Below are positions 47,636 through 60,127 of a stretch of 64,000 bases of DNA, piece after piece. Position 1 is the stretch's first letter, and each line of letters begins with the position of its first letter. This DNA is from Pelobates cultripes (taxonomy: Eukaryota; Chordata; Amphibia; Anura; Pelobatidae), in NCBI GenBank assembly GCA_933207985.1, contig OW240914.1, positions 208,339,777-208,403,776 of the forward strand, given 5' to 3'. The notes under the pieces were generated by a model, which searched no databases, was not told the origin of the DNA, and saw nothing but the letters and a program-made list of their open reading frames with translations. A program made the translations under genes and the position numbers.

Positions 47636-50107
47636 CATTTTAGAGTTTTTGCAGAGTGGCGGTCATGGCAACACTCCTTGGATTGATTTCAGTCTCAAGT
47701 ATTTATTTGAAATTGTCAATTCCTGCACTTTCTTAGAGTTACGGGCATTTGTTTTCACATTACTCGTAATTAATGAAATCCAATATGGCGCATGGGGTCT
47801 TCATGTTCGCTCATGCATGATTAACTTGAACATTCTTTTGTATTCTGTAATGACTGCTATAAACTCCCATAGTTGTCAAGCCATGAGACGAAGAGAATTA
47901 TAAGTGTTCAACACCAAGGATTTAATTGTTACCAGATGATAATTCAATCATTATTTGGAAGGGAAGGATCTTAGCTAGGTGGCATGTCAGGTTTATTTTA
48001 ATAATAAGAGGTCAAAGATTTACAGATAAAACCTCTGAACCATATTGCAATTCATCATAGCACTAAGGCGTTATGAAATTCCAAGGATGATGAAATAAAT
48101 ATTCATTCTGATAATATCCAGATCAAAAATCAGATATGTGTCTTAATAAAGAGTGATTGCAGTTTGCATTTCATTTTAATAAAACTATTTTAACATTTTG
48201 CAAAAGTTCTATAAAAAGTTAAGGTTTAATACACAGTAGCACTCAAGGAGCATTGTAAACCAGATAGAAAATCAACACTAAATTGGATACATTGATGTTG
48301 TAGCCGAGATCTGCTTCTCGCAGGTCATACATGTTCAATTAATCTGGCATAATATAAACCTTAATTATATATTTTTGGATAAGCTTTTCATATGAATTAA
48401 TATTTTTGGATAATCTTTTCAAAATATTAAAATATAAAAAAATTATATAATCTATTTATAGATATATAACAAATCGTCAAATTAACAACATTCTCAAAAT
48501 ATTAAATATTTTTGAAAGTTTATCCAAACACATTAAATCATTTGACACGCTTTCCCCAAATTATTAAATCAAGGCTGTAATCAGATAACATTAAAATATA
48601 AACATTTCATCTATGTTTGCCTAGTATATTCATATAGAAATAACTATATAAAAAAATCGGAATTCAGCGGTTAGTTTTGTGGTAAGAAAAACACACTGAG
48701 CAATTACAATAATTAATAATATACTTTATAACACATTTAACAATGTATTTAGTAGATGTATTTAAACAATAATAGATTATATGCAGTATAGTAATTATGC
48801 TACATTGCAAATGGACATTAATGTAATAAAATGCAGAATGCTACAGAGTGGGATACACAATAAACAAATGCACCTCTGTACTCACAATTACAGTACACAC
48901 ATGTACGTCCCCAGAGTTGCAAATGCAGACATGCTGCACATGCAAATACTCACATACATTCACAATAAATCTATATGCTCAAGTAAACATATGGATTCAC
49001 TCTGACAACACACAAATGCACCCAAGCATTCAAGCTGGTCCTTACATACACACCACACAAATACGCACAGTAACACAAAAACAACATGTAATATTTGTTA
49101 AATATATACATATCCTTTAATGGGCTTGGATCTGAGTTTTTCTGGGGGCAAAAATGGCTGTCAACTTGTCCCTATCTGAGATGAAGGGTTAACATATTAT
49201 CACATAATAAACATTTCTGCATGTTTCAATCTTTATTTTTCCTTCTCCTTTTTTTTTTTTAGAATGAAGCCCAGAGGCAAAGACCTGTTTAGGCCATCTA
49301 TTTTTATAGCAGAGTTAAGAATATCACTTGACATGCATATACACACAAACAAAGCAATCCTGTTAGTGTTTTTTATGTAATGCTAAGCATCTTCTAGGGC
49401 ATGTGAAATCTTTGTACTCAATGCATTTTCTTCTGAAAACTATGGCATATCTCTAATGTTCAGAAGGAATACTATCTATCTATCTATCTATCTATCAATC
49501 AATTCTCTGTTTGTACTTGTGTATATTGTGTACATACTTGTGTATTCTTGTACAAATACACTACTTGTGTATATACGTGCATGTGTGTGTGTGTGTCTGT
49601 GTATATGTGTATGTTGTATATAGGCCTTCATGCATATTCTTGGATGTGAATTCCAACATTCTTAATCTAAGTATTTTGTTTTTTTTACTCCCCCCTTCTA
49701 GCACCATCGTCTGCACTATTTGCTTGTTTTTTTCTCTCTCCCGCCTCACTCTGTGATCTTCACACAAGATATTTACGACCCTATGTGAGAATGGTGTCTA
49801 TTTTCTATCAAACCTGTGCCTTAACTGCACTCATGTCTCTTTAAGTCATGTATCAAAACTCAACTTTGAATTCTATATGTCACCTTTTCTCAGAAATGCT
49901 TTAAACTTGAGAATGGAAGGTTTTCCTAAAAGCTTGTCATTACAAAATTCTGTTAGTCCAATAAAAAAGATATCACAAGATACACGTTTCATGTGTTATT
50001 TTACATCTGCATCACTGGACTAATACGGCAACAATCTATATTCTATCTATTCCCTCAAAAGTAAGGTTAATAACACAGAGATAGTAGGTGGATATTAATC
50101 AAGCAAA
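47636..50107. other. No gene seen; AT-rich with simple repeats
   Basis: ORFs below 100 codons without domains. Contents noted are a CA-rich tract at about 48,880-49,080, a (CTAT)n run at 49,471-49,496 and a TG tract near 49,580-49,620. Confidence 0.45.
49471..49496. repeat. (CTAT)n microsatellite
   Basis: Directly visible tetranucleotide run. Confidence 0.95.
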
Positions 50108-50630
50108 CTAGGTGTTATTCAGGGGCTGAGTGCAGGAGCAATCAAGAAAGCAAACAGCAGGCTTATCTCCACTGGCAAGTGGATCAAATAGAGAATCTTC
50201 CAGTCCTGGGAGGTACAGTGGCTGGTAGATAGCACACATTATAAATGATAAAACCAGTGAACAAATAAAATAAATAAAATTGGACATATAAAACAAAAAA
50301 TATAAAAGTCCAACAAGTATCCAACACGTTTCATGATGAACTGACTTCTTCAGGGATATAAACTTCTTAAAGACCTTCTGGTTTTTATAGTAGTCCGTGT
50401 GGGGCGTACAGGTGTTCTCAATTAATCGAATGCGTTCCATTGTGAAACGCACTATCCGGATCCGGCATGTGAGTATTTCTTGTTTCCTTCGTAGGACGTA
50501 AGCCGGGACTTCCTGTTCCGGTATAGGTAGCATAAAGAGTTTTCTTGCGTTCCTCCGTATAATTTTTTTTAGAAAATATATATATAAAAAATATGCAGTA
50601 TATAAAAAAATAGTATATAAAATATTCATT
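50108..50630 (-). repeat. Penelope-like element terminal repeat, left inverted copy
   Basis: Read on the minus strand it matches the plus-strand copy split between 52,040-52,168 and 53,257-53,400. Shared blocks include ctacgaaggaaacargaart, then ggatacttgttggactttta, then aggactggaagattctctat. The two copies flank the Penelope-like ORF in inverted orientation. A hammerhead-like motif lies at 50,317-50,358. ORFs through it are non-coding coincidences of two homologous repeats. Confidence 0.75.
50317..50358 (-). ncRNA. Degenerate hammerhead ribozyme motif in Penelope terminal repeat
   Basis: On the minus strand a 5-bp stem I (tatcc/ggata) encloses CTGAAGA at 50,347-50,353, a weak stem II region, and GAAAC at 50,328-50,332, followed by GTGTT. 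CUGANGA allows the A at the fourth variable position. Stem II appears damaged by a 2-nt loss next to GAAA (the related copy at 52.1 kb reads tgacgaaacg), so this copy is probably inactive. Confidence 0.5.
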
Positions 50631-50639
50631 TCTACGATC

Positions 50640-51560
50640 CACCAGGAAACCTTTCTTGGATCTAACGCTATAAGAAGAGAATAGTTTCCTAAAAACGAAG
50701 ATGTTTTTCAAAAAAACAGGTTGTAATAAGGCCATAAAAAATACCAGTCTCCACCACCCTTTGTGGCTTAGTAACATCCCTAAGGGTAAAAGGACTCGTA
50801 TGAGGAGATACTGTTCTGATATTCAGATCTTTAAAGAACAATCTCAAATCATAAAAAATAGATACCTGGAAAAGGGATATAACAAATATGTTATGCAACA
50901 GGACGAACAAAAAAAACCAAAGGCAGAAATCGATCTGAATTTCTGTGGGATAACCCTAATAAGAATCCCAAGAAAAAGAATAACTTTGAATTTGCATTCA
51001 CCACTAAATATAACACACATGCCAAGAGGATCGAAAAAAATCTTGAATAAACACTGGGCGATCCTGAAAAAGATGATATTTTAGGAAATGTTATCCTGGA
51101 TAAACCTGTGGTCATTTACAGAAAGGCAGATAACTTAAAAAGGCAACTTGCCCCTAGTCTCTTACTTAATAAAAACAACAAAACAGACCATTTCCTTCAT
51201 TCTTCTAAATCCCCTGGATTCCATAAATGTGGAACATGTTCAACCTGCATCCATCAAAAGAAAAAGATCACTCATTTTATAGGCACATATACCCGAAAAC
51301 TTCCTATCAGATTCCAGGAACACTTTAATAATATAAAGAATAAAAAACTAGATCAAAGAGTACCTAGACATTGTAGCATGTATACACTGTTTGATTGGTC
51401 CACTTTTATTGCCACTGGCGTAGATAAAATTTATACGCATTGAAGAAGAGGGAATAAAAGTAAAGAATTAGTTAAAAAGGAAGCTCAGTGGATATATAAT
51501 CTAAGAACTCTAAAAACTGGTTTAAATCAAGACATCGATTTAGCAAGTCTTATTTTATCT
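50640..51560 (+). pseudogene. Penelope-like element protein, C-terminal half (GIY-YIG region)
   Basis: Frames together give an RT C-terminal segment with LHHPLWLSNIPKGKRTRMRR at about 50,752 and CSDIQIFKEQ. Then come a PVVIYRKADNLKRQLAPSL block at 51,103-51,160, a Cys-pair motif CGTCSTC at 51,231, and a GIY-YIG-type endonuclease region (FIGTYTRKLPIRFQEHFNNI at 51,276). It ends with EAQWIYNLRTLKTGLNQDID near 51,483-51,540, a hallmark Penelope C-terminus. The canonical Val/Gly-Lys before TTR is not intact. The protein reverse-transcribes element RNA and nicks target DNA. Two frameshifts and a stop after IYTH inactivate it; most of the RT core is missing upstream. Confidence 0.88.
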
Positions 51561-52039
51561 TATTCACTTTTCTACTGCCCATTTTGTCTTGGTACTTTTG
51601 GTTTGTCCTTTTTTCTTCCCTCCCCCAAAATGACTATATACTGTTCATTTACTGTATATTGTCATGAATGTTAATTGTGTTTTTTGTTTTTTAGACCACA
51701 CTGGATTATTATCTTACATTGTATTTCATGTACCTATTGGAATGAATAGTATGCTGGTGGTAATACTGGCAACAGCTACATTTATTTCATAGACTGTTTA
51801 ATAGGTATTCAGTATCTATTTTATATACTATACTATATATTATATATATTTTTATGTGCATATATATTCTCTCTTGGAGACCTTTATAATACAACTTCAT
51901 ATCATTTTTGCTTATTTAGCACTCATAATTTGTGCCTGTAAGACCGGAGGCCTCCTTTTTCACACATTACATAGGAACGTTGGTTACACACCACTATTTC
52001 CGTGCACCAGATTTCCATAACACTATTTATGTGGACATA

Positions 52040-52168
52040 GTACATTCTCTCCTTATCCCCACAGGAAGTTCCGGTTTGTGTTCTACGAAGGAAACAGGAA
52101 GTACTCACACGCCATGTCAGCTCATGACGAAACGCTTTGGATACTTGTTGGACTTTTATATTTTTTTT
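52040..52168 (+). repeat. Penelope terminal repeat, right copy, first part
   Basis: This matches the left inverted copy but lacks about 110 bp, including the CTGAAGA box. The surviving piece is gtcagctcatgacgaaacgc near 52,116-52,135, followed by ggatacttgttggactttta. Homology stops at about 52,168 and resumes at about 53,257 after an insertion. Confidence 0.7.
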
Positions 52169-53256
52169 ACAAAAAAATATTGATTGTGTTGGCACTCTAT
52201 TACTGGGTGCAAGTATTAGAGGTATTCCCCATAAAGACCTCAACAATATATACAAAAATCAATTAATTTAATACCGAACTTGTATGCATAGCAATATGCA
52301 TGAAAATAAAAATAAAAATTGCTATTTAAATATGCAATAAAGGAATACATTTATTATACACTAGTTATATACAACTCCATGAATATTGAGTAAATAACTA
52401 CTGTGTTCTGATGATCTCCCTGTTAATTCATCTATGATACATACGACAAGCTTTCATAATATATACACCAATATACACAAACCCTGGGAATTAAGTTAAG
52501 GGGCCATTGAAGGGACAGGCTTGTCCTGAGCGCGCAGCCTAGCGGTTACACACACATAACGCACACAAGTGAGAACAGCCGAGCAGTAATACATGCCCAT
52601 CAACAATAGGAGATTTGAGACTACAAATACAGTTTGGACTGCATTAGGGTTACATCCAAGTTTCCAGGCTGAGGGACACTAGTTATACTCTACACATTTA
52701 ACAGCCACTGGACATCTTGCTTCTATTGGATAACTTATTCCCAGGGTGGAAATCCTTGATTGGTGAGATCCAACCAACTTTCTACTTTTTATATATTGAA
52801 CGTTCTACAATTTTTTTCTTTTTTCTTACTTTTTCCTCTTTCTTTTTTTTTTCTCCTGGTTTACATTTTTTTCTAACTTTTTCAGATTTTTCTATTTTTG
52901 TACATATATTTTTTCTGCTTCTTTTTCAACTTAAGAGAACTATCAAGTGGTGGATCCATCTGAACATTTAGGAACTCTCAAAACTCCATATATCTTGTAT
53001 CTATAGACTGTATATAGCTGTACATATTTTGGGATGTATATATTATGAAAGCTTGTCGTATGTACCATAGATGAATTAACAGGGAGATCATCAAAACACA
53101 GTAGTTATTTACTCGATATTCATGGAGTTGTATATAACTAGTGTATAATAAATGTATTCCTTTTTTGCATATTTAAATAGTGATTCTTCTTTTTCTTTTC
53201 ATGCATATTGTTATGCATACGAGTGCGGTATTAAATTAATAGATTTTTTTTTTTTT
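52169..53256. mobile_element. 1.1-kb foldback insertion inside Penelope terminal repeat
   Basis: The insertion interrupts the right terminal repeat between ttggacttttatatttttt and ttatatgtccaattttattt, which are adjacent in the left copy. It contains inverted arms of about 200 bp at 52,265-52,467 and 53,036-53,240 (cagggagatcatcaaaacac against gtgttctgatgatctccctg). The centre of about 570 bp has no meaningful ORF. Target duplication cannot be judged in the T-rich site. Confidence 0.7.
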
Positions 53257-53400
53257 TATATGTCCAATTTTATTTATTTTTTTATTCATTTTTTTTTTTC
53301 ATTTATAATTGGTGTTACATACCGGCCACTGTATCTCCCAGGACTGGAAGATTCTCTATTTGATCCACTTGCCAGTGCAGATAAGCCTGCTCTTTTTTAT
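53257..53400 (+). repeat. Penelope terminal repeat, right copy, second part
   Basis: It resumes homology to the left copy: atatgtccaattttatttat, then ccactgtatctcccaggact, ending near gataagcctgctc. Confidence 0.75.
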
Positions 53401-53839
53401 GTAAGTGCAACCTTGAATTAAATTGTTATAGTTTTATATAATAACTATTTGCACTTTTTTTGTCCTTTGAGGATAAATCTTGCTGGGAAGATTTTTTTTC
53501 ATCTACAGATACCCCTGAGGGGAGATAAGCACATACCATTTACATTCTTGTAAGTTTTCCACCTCCTGGAGCTATATCACTATTCATACGTATTTCACCA
53601 TATGTAGCTTTTTTTTACTAGATTCCTACCACTATTTCATCCTGATTCCCAGGTTTTATCTCTTTTGTATATAACTTTGTGTTTCATCACCCTCCACCGA
53701 ATACTTCTCCTCTTGTTTATATTAGTACTTTGCACCCTGCTTAGCACCTGATTTTCTTTTTGCTGATAGATTGATAGATGGAGTGTGTGGTTATATATAT
53801 GTATGCAGGGGGGTGGTTAATTACAATGTAAATTGGGAC
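53401..53839. other. No gene seen
   Basis: T-rich, unassigned sequence right of the Penelope-like element; no repeat or domain recognised. Confidence 0.4.
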
Positions 53840-54150
53840 TTGTTGGGTGCCAGTGTGTGTAGGCATGTGTGTGTCTCTGTGTGTGTCAGTGTGTGAATCT
53901 GTGTGTGTGTATGTGGACATATGTGTGTATGTGTGTGTTGGTGTGTATGTGTCTGTGTATGTGGACGTATGTGTATGTGTGCGCTGGTGTGAATGTGTCT
54001 GTGTAGGTTTATGTCTGTTTCTGTGTGTGTCAGTGTGTGTGTGCCAGAGTGTATGTGTAGGTATGTGTGTGTATATGTGTGTATGTTTGTATAAATATAT
54101 GATTGTTTCTGTTTGTCTCGGCATGGGTGTTAGACTGTATTTGTGTGTAT
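53840..54150 (+). repeat. TG-rich low-complexity tract
   Basis: Degenerate gtgtgt with interspersed tatg and ctgt elements. ORFs of 100 or more codons on both strands reflect composition. Confidence 0.85.
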
Positions 54151-55035
54151 ACCAGCATTAAAACATCAACACTACATGCAAACACACCTCTACAATCAAA
54201 TACCAACACTACATGCAATCAAACGATAACACTACATACCAACACATCCATGCAGGTGAAGAACAAAACTACAAACAAATAGATCCCTTTATTTAAACTC
54301 ACTACACACAAATACACCACTTATCTCAAGTGGCATCAGTACAAACATACACACAACTATATTCAAATGCTAACACTTCATATACATCACACATAAACAT
54401 GCTTACATTCAAACACTCAAAAACTGGTAATAAATAACCCTGCAAGGATGGGAAAATGGTAGATCCCAGGTAGCAATACATCCTGGGATTTGTACAACAG
54501 ATAGGAATCTATCTTTTGGACTCTATTTTGCACCAGGGCCCTCTCTACATTATCTCTACTACTGAAGGGGGTGGCTAGGAAAAGGCCACAAACAAGGGAT
54601 CTGTAGTTTTTGCACGCTGTTTTTAGATATAACCACAGTGAAAAAATGCATAGTAAACTGCATGAATGTTTTCATTATACTAAATAGTCTTTGTATTTAT
54701 TTATCTATTTATTTATCTATCAATGCATCAATTTTCATTTAAGAAAAGGTGTTCAGAGATACAGGAGATATTACAAATAGCACAAAATGAACAGTGAATA
54801 AATGCACACAAATGCATAGTTTTTCAATACAATAATTTGTTTATATGCCGCATGCAGGTGAACAAGATATACAAACATTCTGTGTTGACAATAAATACCA
54901 AAATTGTTGAAACAAATCCAATCCCCCAATGGGTGTTGAAGAAAGGATTATGTATCAGTGGTAAAGAATTGGGAAACTCAAATAAGGAACTATCAGAAAA
55001 ATATAGCAATTTGCATCACATAAGAGAAGCCACCA
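54151..55035. other. No gene seen; CA-rich then AT-rich
   Basis: An aacactacatrcaa repeat at 54,165-54,240 and a tatttatttatctat run near 54,694-54,720. No supportable gene. Confidence 0.45.
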
Positions 55036-55200
55036 AGTGGTAGCCCAGCAAGAAGAGGAGAGAAACAGAAAACAAACTGAAGAGAGAAGGTGAAATAGGA
55101 TGAGGAAATGAAATGAAAGACTTGAAGAAGAGGAAGAAAGATGAAGAGGAAAGGCTGGGGAATGGAGGAAGGCAAAAGGAGGAGGATGGGAAAGGCAAAT
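55036..55200 (+). repeat. Purine-rich (GA-rich) tract
   Basis: The plus strand is dominated by gaag, agga and gagg combinations; the opposite-strand SSSS/FLFL reading frames are compositional. Confidence 0.8.
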
Positions 55201-55229
55201 TAACCAATTACAGGAAAAGCCAGCTACTC

Positions 55230-57110
55230 TGGTCATCAGGACACGATCTTAAGATTGGTATAATAAATCCAAGGGTGGTAGATTATGCTTTGTTGTATCA
55301 CTTATATAGGGAGGCAGAAAATTACTCCATGTGGCTTATTTGGTCATCCTTGGCGATCCAGTGTGCAACCATTGTTGGGTCAGTGAACCTCCAGAGGGTG
55401 GGGTTTAGGGACATAGCCACAATTGAGAACATCTTTAATTAAAGTCTTCTTAAAAACAGACAATGGTAACTTGGTGTGTTGTGACATGGGGATTATCTGT
55501 GAGTTTCTGTAGGTCTCTTCATTAACTATAGAGGAAAGACCCATTGCCCCAACCATATCACCAGCAGACATCACAATGATTTGAAGATATATCATGCAAG
55601 CAAATTTTAACATATTGGGAAGTCCTATATCACTCTAGAAAAAAGCTTAAAATTTGTTTCCTGGAGCTTGGAACTAGTAGTACTCAGTTGAAGATCCAAC
55701 ATGTTCACCCATTGTCAAACAAATGAAGGATGAGGAAGAGGATGAGCACATCAGCAGCTGATGTAGCATTGAAATGCCTCAATAAAGGTGATCGCCAGAA
55801 GAAAAAAGGTCTTCAAAGGTAGTAAAAGTTCTATGAACATCTTGTTTGATGAATAGGAACAGCTCGAAATGTTGAAACTGATTCTAAAAATAAAACTGAG
55901 ATTTGTTAGCTCATGGCTTCTAAAAAGGATGTTAAGAAGAGGAGACACAAGGTGGAGTGCATGTTGTGCATGTGGAGGCAATCCCAAGAACTCAAGAGAG
56001 TCTTTCTTGAGACCAGATAAACAGATGGGATTTAATTGTGGGGTAGAGGTCAAAGGACCAAGATTGGTAGTTAGTATTAACCGGTATCTAATGGAATTCC
56101 AGACCTTCTGTGTAGTTCAAATTAGTAGAAGGCTGCTTCCCTTTGAAGGTGAAGCCCTAGCTTCCAACCCCAGCATTGGATGAAGAAAAGAGCCAATTGT
56201 CAGGAATAGAGTTGTCCTAACATGCAAACCTAAAGGAAACAGTAAAGGTACACATACCGGTCCTTAGAGTGGCTGGGTTAGTGCCTGAGATAGATATATG
56301 TCTGCAAGCAGATAAAGAATAAATGAGAGATAGGTCGAGGTGAGGATAACCAAAATACACAGAATCGATAGCCAGGCCAAGATCAAGATAACAGAGAGCA
56401 AATATAGTCAAACAAGGTCAGAAAACAGGAAATCCAACATACAGTAAAAACACACTCTCATGTAACAAGAACCATGATAGGGCAAAGAAACAAGGACAAC
56501 CAGGAAGTATATATGTACCCTATACTGGGTTGTGATTGGCCACATAGGAGCATGATGTCACAAGTGTGTATACATCATGGTCCTCCATCAAAAAGTGACA
56601 CATGGGTTGACACACTAAAAGGAGACTAATGGGAGGTTTCCAAGTCATATAGGATGTCATAATGAGGCACCAGGAAGCTAGGGATGAGTGGGTGTGCATC
56701 CAAATTCAGAAAATACATAATTTCTGTGATCACACAGCGTTGCGAGGAACAGATATTGTGACACCAATAAAGGTAACCTGGGGCTAAGACCTTAGTTTGG
56801 GTAGAATACCAATCAACAATTCACACAAGGTGTGTGGCCAGGTAGTAACTGAGCAAGGTCAGGATGCCCAAATCACCTTTGTCAGTGGGCATGCAGTGGT
56901 GATAAAAGTGAAGTCTAGGGCTCCAACCAGACCAAACATAAGCAGAAACCATTAAGAGTGAGAGAAAAACCTGCTGGGGACAACAACTGTAGTGGTTTGA
57001 AACCAGTATAAGACTTGTAGCAAAGGTTAATTTTAATAATATTAATCCTCCCAAAGCAGGATAAATAACAATAGGTTCAATAATGCAACTTGGCAAAAAA
57101 CAATATGTAA
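55230..57110 (-). pseudogene. L1-type LINE ORF2 C-terminal fragment, interrupted
   Basis: The minus strand at 56,825-57,096 gives ILLKLTFATSLILV, then VWSGWSPRLHFYH and TDKGDLGILTLLSYYLATHL, the conserved post-RT region of L1 ORF2 (W.G..PR, then KGGLG, then YYLA). Further left, 55,750-56,050 and 55,250-55,400 carry a C-terminal-like segment (FTDPTMVAHWIAKDDQISHM). An unrelated repeat at 56,215-56,640 splits the gene. Multiple frameshifts and stops; no RT core remains. Confidence 0.65.
56215..56640 (-). repeat. LTR-like interspersed repeat, copy 2, nested in L1 fragment
   Basis: The minus-strand sequence matches the repeats at 39.2 and 57.8 kb; the chance peptide LDLGL...VYFGYPHLDLSL parallels LDLGLSFVYVSFCIPFDLSL near 57,860-57,920. 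It separates two parts of the L1 ORF2 fragment, so it inserted later. Confidence 0.55.
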
Positions 57111-57489
57111 AACAATCTTTGCAGATCCTTACAAGCTATGGGAATCATTGTTTGGCAGCAATTTTCAGGACTCTCCATAGACATTTAATTGGGTTTAAAT
57201 TTAGACTCTGAATAGGCGTACTTGGCTTGTCAGTAGTGGCTTGTCCGTAAGCCACTATTGCATTGTTCTCGCTGTGCGCTTAGAGTTATTTTCTTGTTTG
57301 TGTCAGTGTTAGGTCCTAAGCAATCTGGACAAGGTTTTAATTAAGAATATCACTTTGTTTTGATGTATTGAGCTTTCCCTGAACCATTACCAGTCTTGCA
57401 ATCCTTGCTGCTGAAAAACAACCCCAAAGTATGAGGCTACCACCATCATATTTCACTGTTTGGATGGTATTGCATAGGCGATTGTAATT

Positions 57490-58062
57490 GTAGCTATACA
57501 ATTTCTGCATTGTTTAGCCTTACATGTTGACACTGCATCATTCCTGCACCAATATTGATGCCGCACATCCTTTCTCCACCCATATTGGTGCTGTACGTCA
57601 TTCTGGCATTAAATTAAGACCACTCCACACCCCAGAGCTTGCATAAAAAAAAAAAATGTAATGCCAAGGAATGCTGCATCCATCTGGCTTCAATGACCCA
57701 ACACAGTTTGTTATTGCAGACATGATTCTGACAAATAACAGCTTAAGACTGGTTCTGTGCCCTGTTGTGGTACCTGTATGCCCAAGAGTAAGTTCCTGGT
57801 ATAATTGGTTTATTTGGCATCTGACTCTGGCTTGTTTGACTTTTCTTGACTTTTGTAATCTTGACCTTGGCTTGTCCTTCGTATATGTGTCTTTCTGTAT
57901 TCCTTTTGACCTGAGCCTGTATATCTTTACTTACTATCTGCTTGCAAACATTTTGCCTATCTGTACTCTGTATTAGCCCGGCCACTGTAAGAACCAGTGC
58001 ACGCTTCTGTCCTGTCTTTATCTAGATTTTCCTATTAGGGTTAGATGAACCTTGACAGTGAT
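57490..58062 (+). repeat. LTR-like interspersed repeat, copy 3, nested in Tc1-like element
   Basis: This segment interrupts the Tc1 homology, which stops near ttggatggtattgcatagg and resumes near atgaacgctgtctg. From about 57,750 it matches the repeats at 39.2 kb (plus) and 56.3 kb (minus). An A-run at about 57,643-57,655 may mark a separate earlier piece. Confidence 0.55.
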
Positions 58063-58527
58063 GAACGCTGTCTGCTTTCCTCCAGATATGACGCTTTGAA
58101 TTGAGGCCGAACTGGTCAATTTTCATTTAATCAAACCAGAGAATATTGTTTCTCACAGTCTGAGAGTCCCTTATGTGCTTTTATTGCAAATTACAAACAG
58201 GTTTTCATGTGCCTTGCAGTGCAGAGAGGCTACTGTGCTTAGCTTTCCTGCCATACTGGATAGATCAGTGGAGTGTTGCAGTGATGTCTGTTCTTCTGCA
58301 CTTTTCTCCCATCTTCACACGTTATCTAAAGCTTACCCAGGGTGGCCATCAGGTTCTTGGACACTTCCGTTATCAAAGCCTTTTGTTTCCTTTATTCTCT
58401 CCCAATTATCAGTTTGTCCAGATGACCAACTCTAGGAAGATTCTTAGTTGCTCCAGAAGTCCATTTAAGAATTATGGAGGTCACCCTTGGGAACCTTTAG
58501 TGCAGCCAAAATTTTGGCTCATATCAG

Positions 58528-58967
58528 AGAGGGGATATGATAACATTATACAAATATATTCGGGGCCAATACAAACCATTGTGTGGAAATCTATTCACAA
58601 ACTTTACATATGACATGAGGTCATGCGTTTAGACTGGAAGAAAGAAGATTTCGTCTAAGGCAAAGGAAATGTTTTTTTTTTACTGTAAGAACAATAAGAA
58701 TGTGGAATTCTTTGCCTGAAGAACTGGTTTTATCAGAGTCCATACAGATGTTCAAACAGTTGCTAGATGCATACTTGCAAAAACAGAATATTCAAGGATA
58801 TAATTTTTTAATGTAGGGTAATAACTGCTAAACTGTTGCAAAATTGGAAGAGCTTCAAACTGGGTTTTTTTGCCTTCTTTTGGATCAACAGCAAAAAACA
58901 AATGTGAGGAAGGCTGAACTTGATGGACGCAAGTCTCTTTTCAGCCATGTAACTATGTAACTATGTA
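58528..58967 (+). mobile_element. CR1-like LINE 3' end nested in Tc1-like element
   Basis: Aligns by eye with 46,730-47,220: gagaggggatatgataacat, then agactggaagaaagaagatt, then ggctgaacttgatggacgca and a short ctatgta tail. Tc1 homology continues on both sides, so the LINE inserted later. Confidence 0.9.
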
Positions 58968-59336
58968 GAAATAGGATTTCCTCAATGCAATCCTATCTCT
59001 AGGTCCTGCAAGCTGTTCTTTTGATCTTATGGTTTTTCTCTGATATGCATTTCGAGCTGTGAGGCCTTATATAGACAGGTGTTTGCCTTTCCATATTGTA
59101 TCCATTTGTCACCGGTGGACTGAGCAAAATTTTAGGTGACATTGCAAAGGATCTGAATATGTATGTCAATGTGAACATTTCTGTTTTTTTATTTTCAATA
59201 AATGTTTTTGCTTTGTTATCATGGAATATTGAGTGCAGACTGATGTAGAAAACAAAATAATTTAAACAATTGTGACATAAGGTGACAATATTTAACATAA
59301 AATTGAGAAATTAGGGGTTCTGAATGCTTTCTGGAC

Positions 59337-60127
59337 TATTTTTTTTTTAAAGTTAATTGAAAGTAAAAATAAAAAATATACCCTTTTCTGAGATGTGAAG
59401 GGGTTAAAGCTCCATTCCCATCTTGACCACCGGTGGTACGGATCCTTTCCATTTGAAATGTGTGTTAATGCAAGGGCTCTGCTATCATTCAATATTTATC
59501 TTAATTCAATATACTAGCAAAAACACCATTTTGCAATATTAAGCTATATATAAAAGTTAGTATATTAAAAAAATTCAAAGTGCCATTCATATTTTTTATT
59601 AATATAGTGAGAGAAGGACCTATAACTATTGTTAAATTTTTTCTGTGAATATTATAAATAAAAGAGAAGATTACAACAGCAATATGCTGCATAACCGAGG
59701 TATACTATTTCAGCCCAAAGATAGTAGTGTTAACATATTTTAGTACAGTAAGTAACAAAATAAAATATAAGAGCTTTAAAGGGAAAGCACTATTTATTTT
59801 TTAATAGATACCCTTCAGCTGTGTACATGTTTGCATAGCAATGAATACTTGATTGATAATGATTCTTTATGGTTTTTCAGATAACATGGCATTCACTACT
59901 TTCTCTTTTCTATATTCTATATCAAAAACCTGTCTGGCGCACATATTTTTATGGTACTTGACAGACATAAGCACACAGTATTTATATGGTTGGTGTGTGG
60001 CGTGTTTTACTGTTTGAAAGATGCTCAACTAACTTTTCAATCATGGAACTTGTTAAATTCCTGAAACATTGCATGCTGCATGTTGCCACTCCAACAATTA
60101 TGGCTAACGGGAAGTTATACTACAACA
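59337..60127. other. No gene seen; AT-rich
   Basis: No domain-bearing ORF or repeat family recognised. Confidence 0.45.

Larger units (their letters stand above)
57130..59336 (-). mobile_element. Tc1/mariner-like transposon, degenerate, with nested insertions
   Basis: The plus strand shows antisense Tc1 transposase sequence: aaacaaccccaaagtatgag and ccatcatatttcactgtttg near 57,417-57,466. After an insertion come atcaaaccagagaatattgt and ttctcacagtctgagagtcc near 58,130-58,170 and aattatggaggtcac near 58,470. After a second insertion come gccttatatagacaggtgtt and a right end gttctgaatgctttctgga near 59,317-59,335. The order matches Tc1 elements common in fish and frogs. The transposase (DDE, cut-and-paste at TA) is reduced to fragments with many stops. 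The left terminus was not resolved. Confidence 0.82.

Noticed and set aside
49960..50025. cacatgaaacgtgtatc on the minus strand as a ribozyme core
   Set aside because: Upstream sequence reads gtgatgcagatg rather than CUGANGA, and no stem II precedes GAAAC.
50108..50629. 173-codon minus ORF sharing a peptide (YLPGLEDSLFDPLAS) with a plus ORF at 53,152-53,421
   Set aside because: The shared peptide comes from two homologous copies of a Penelope terminal repeat, not from a conserved protein.
53741..54161. Overlapping ORFs of more than 100 codons on both strands
   Set aside because: TG-rich low-complexity DNA; periodic Cys/Val/Tyr content is compositional.
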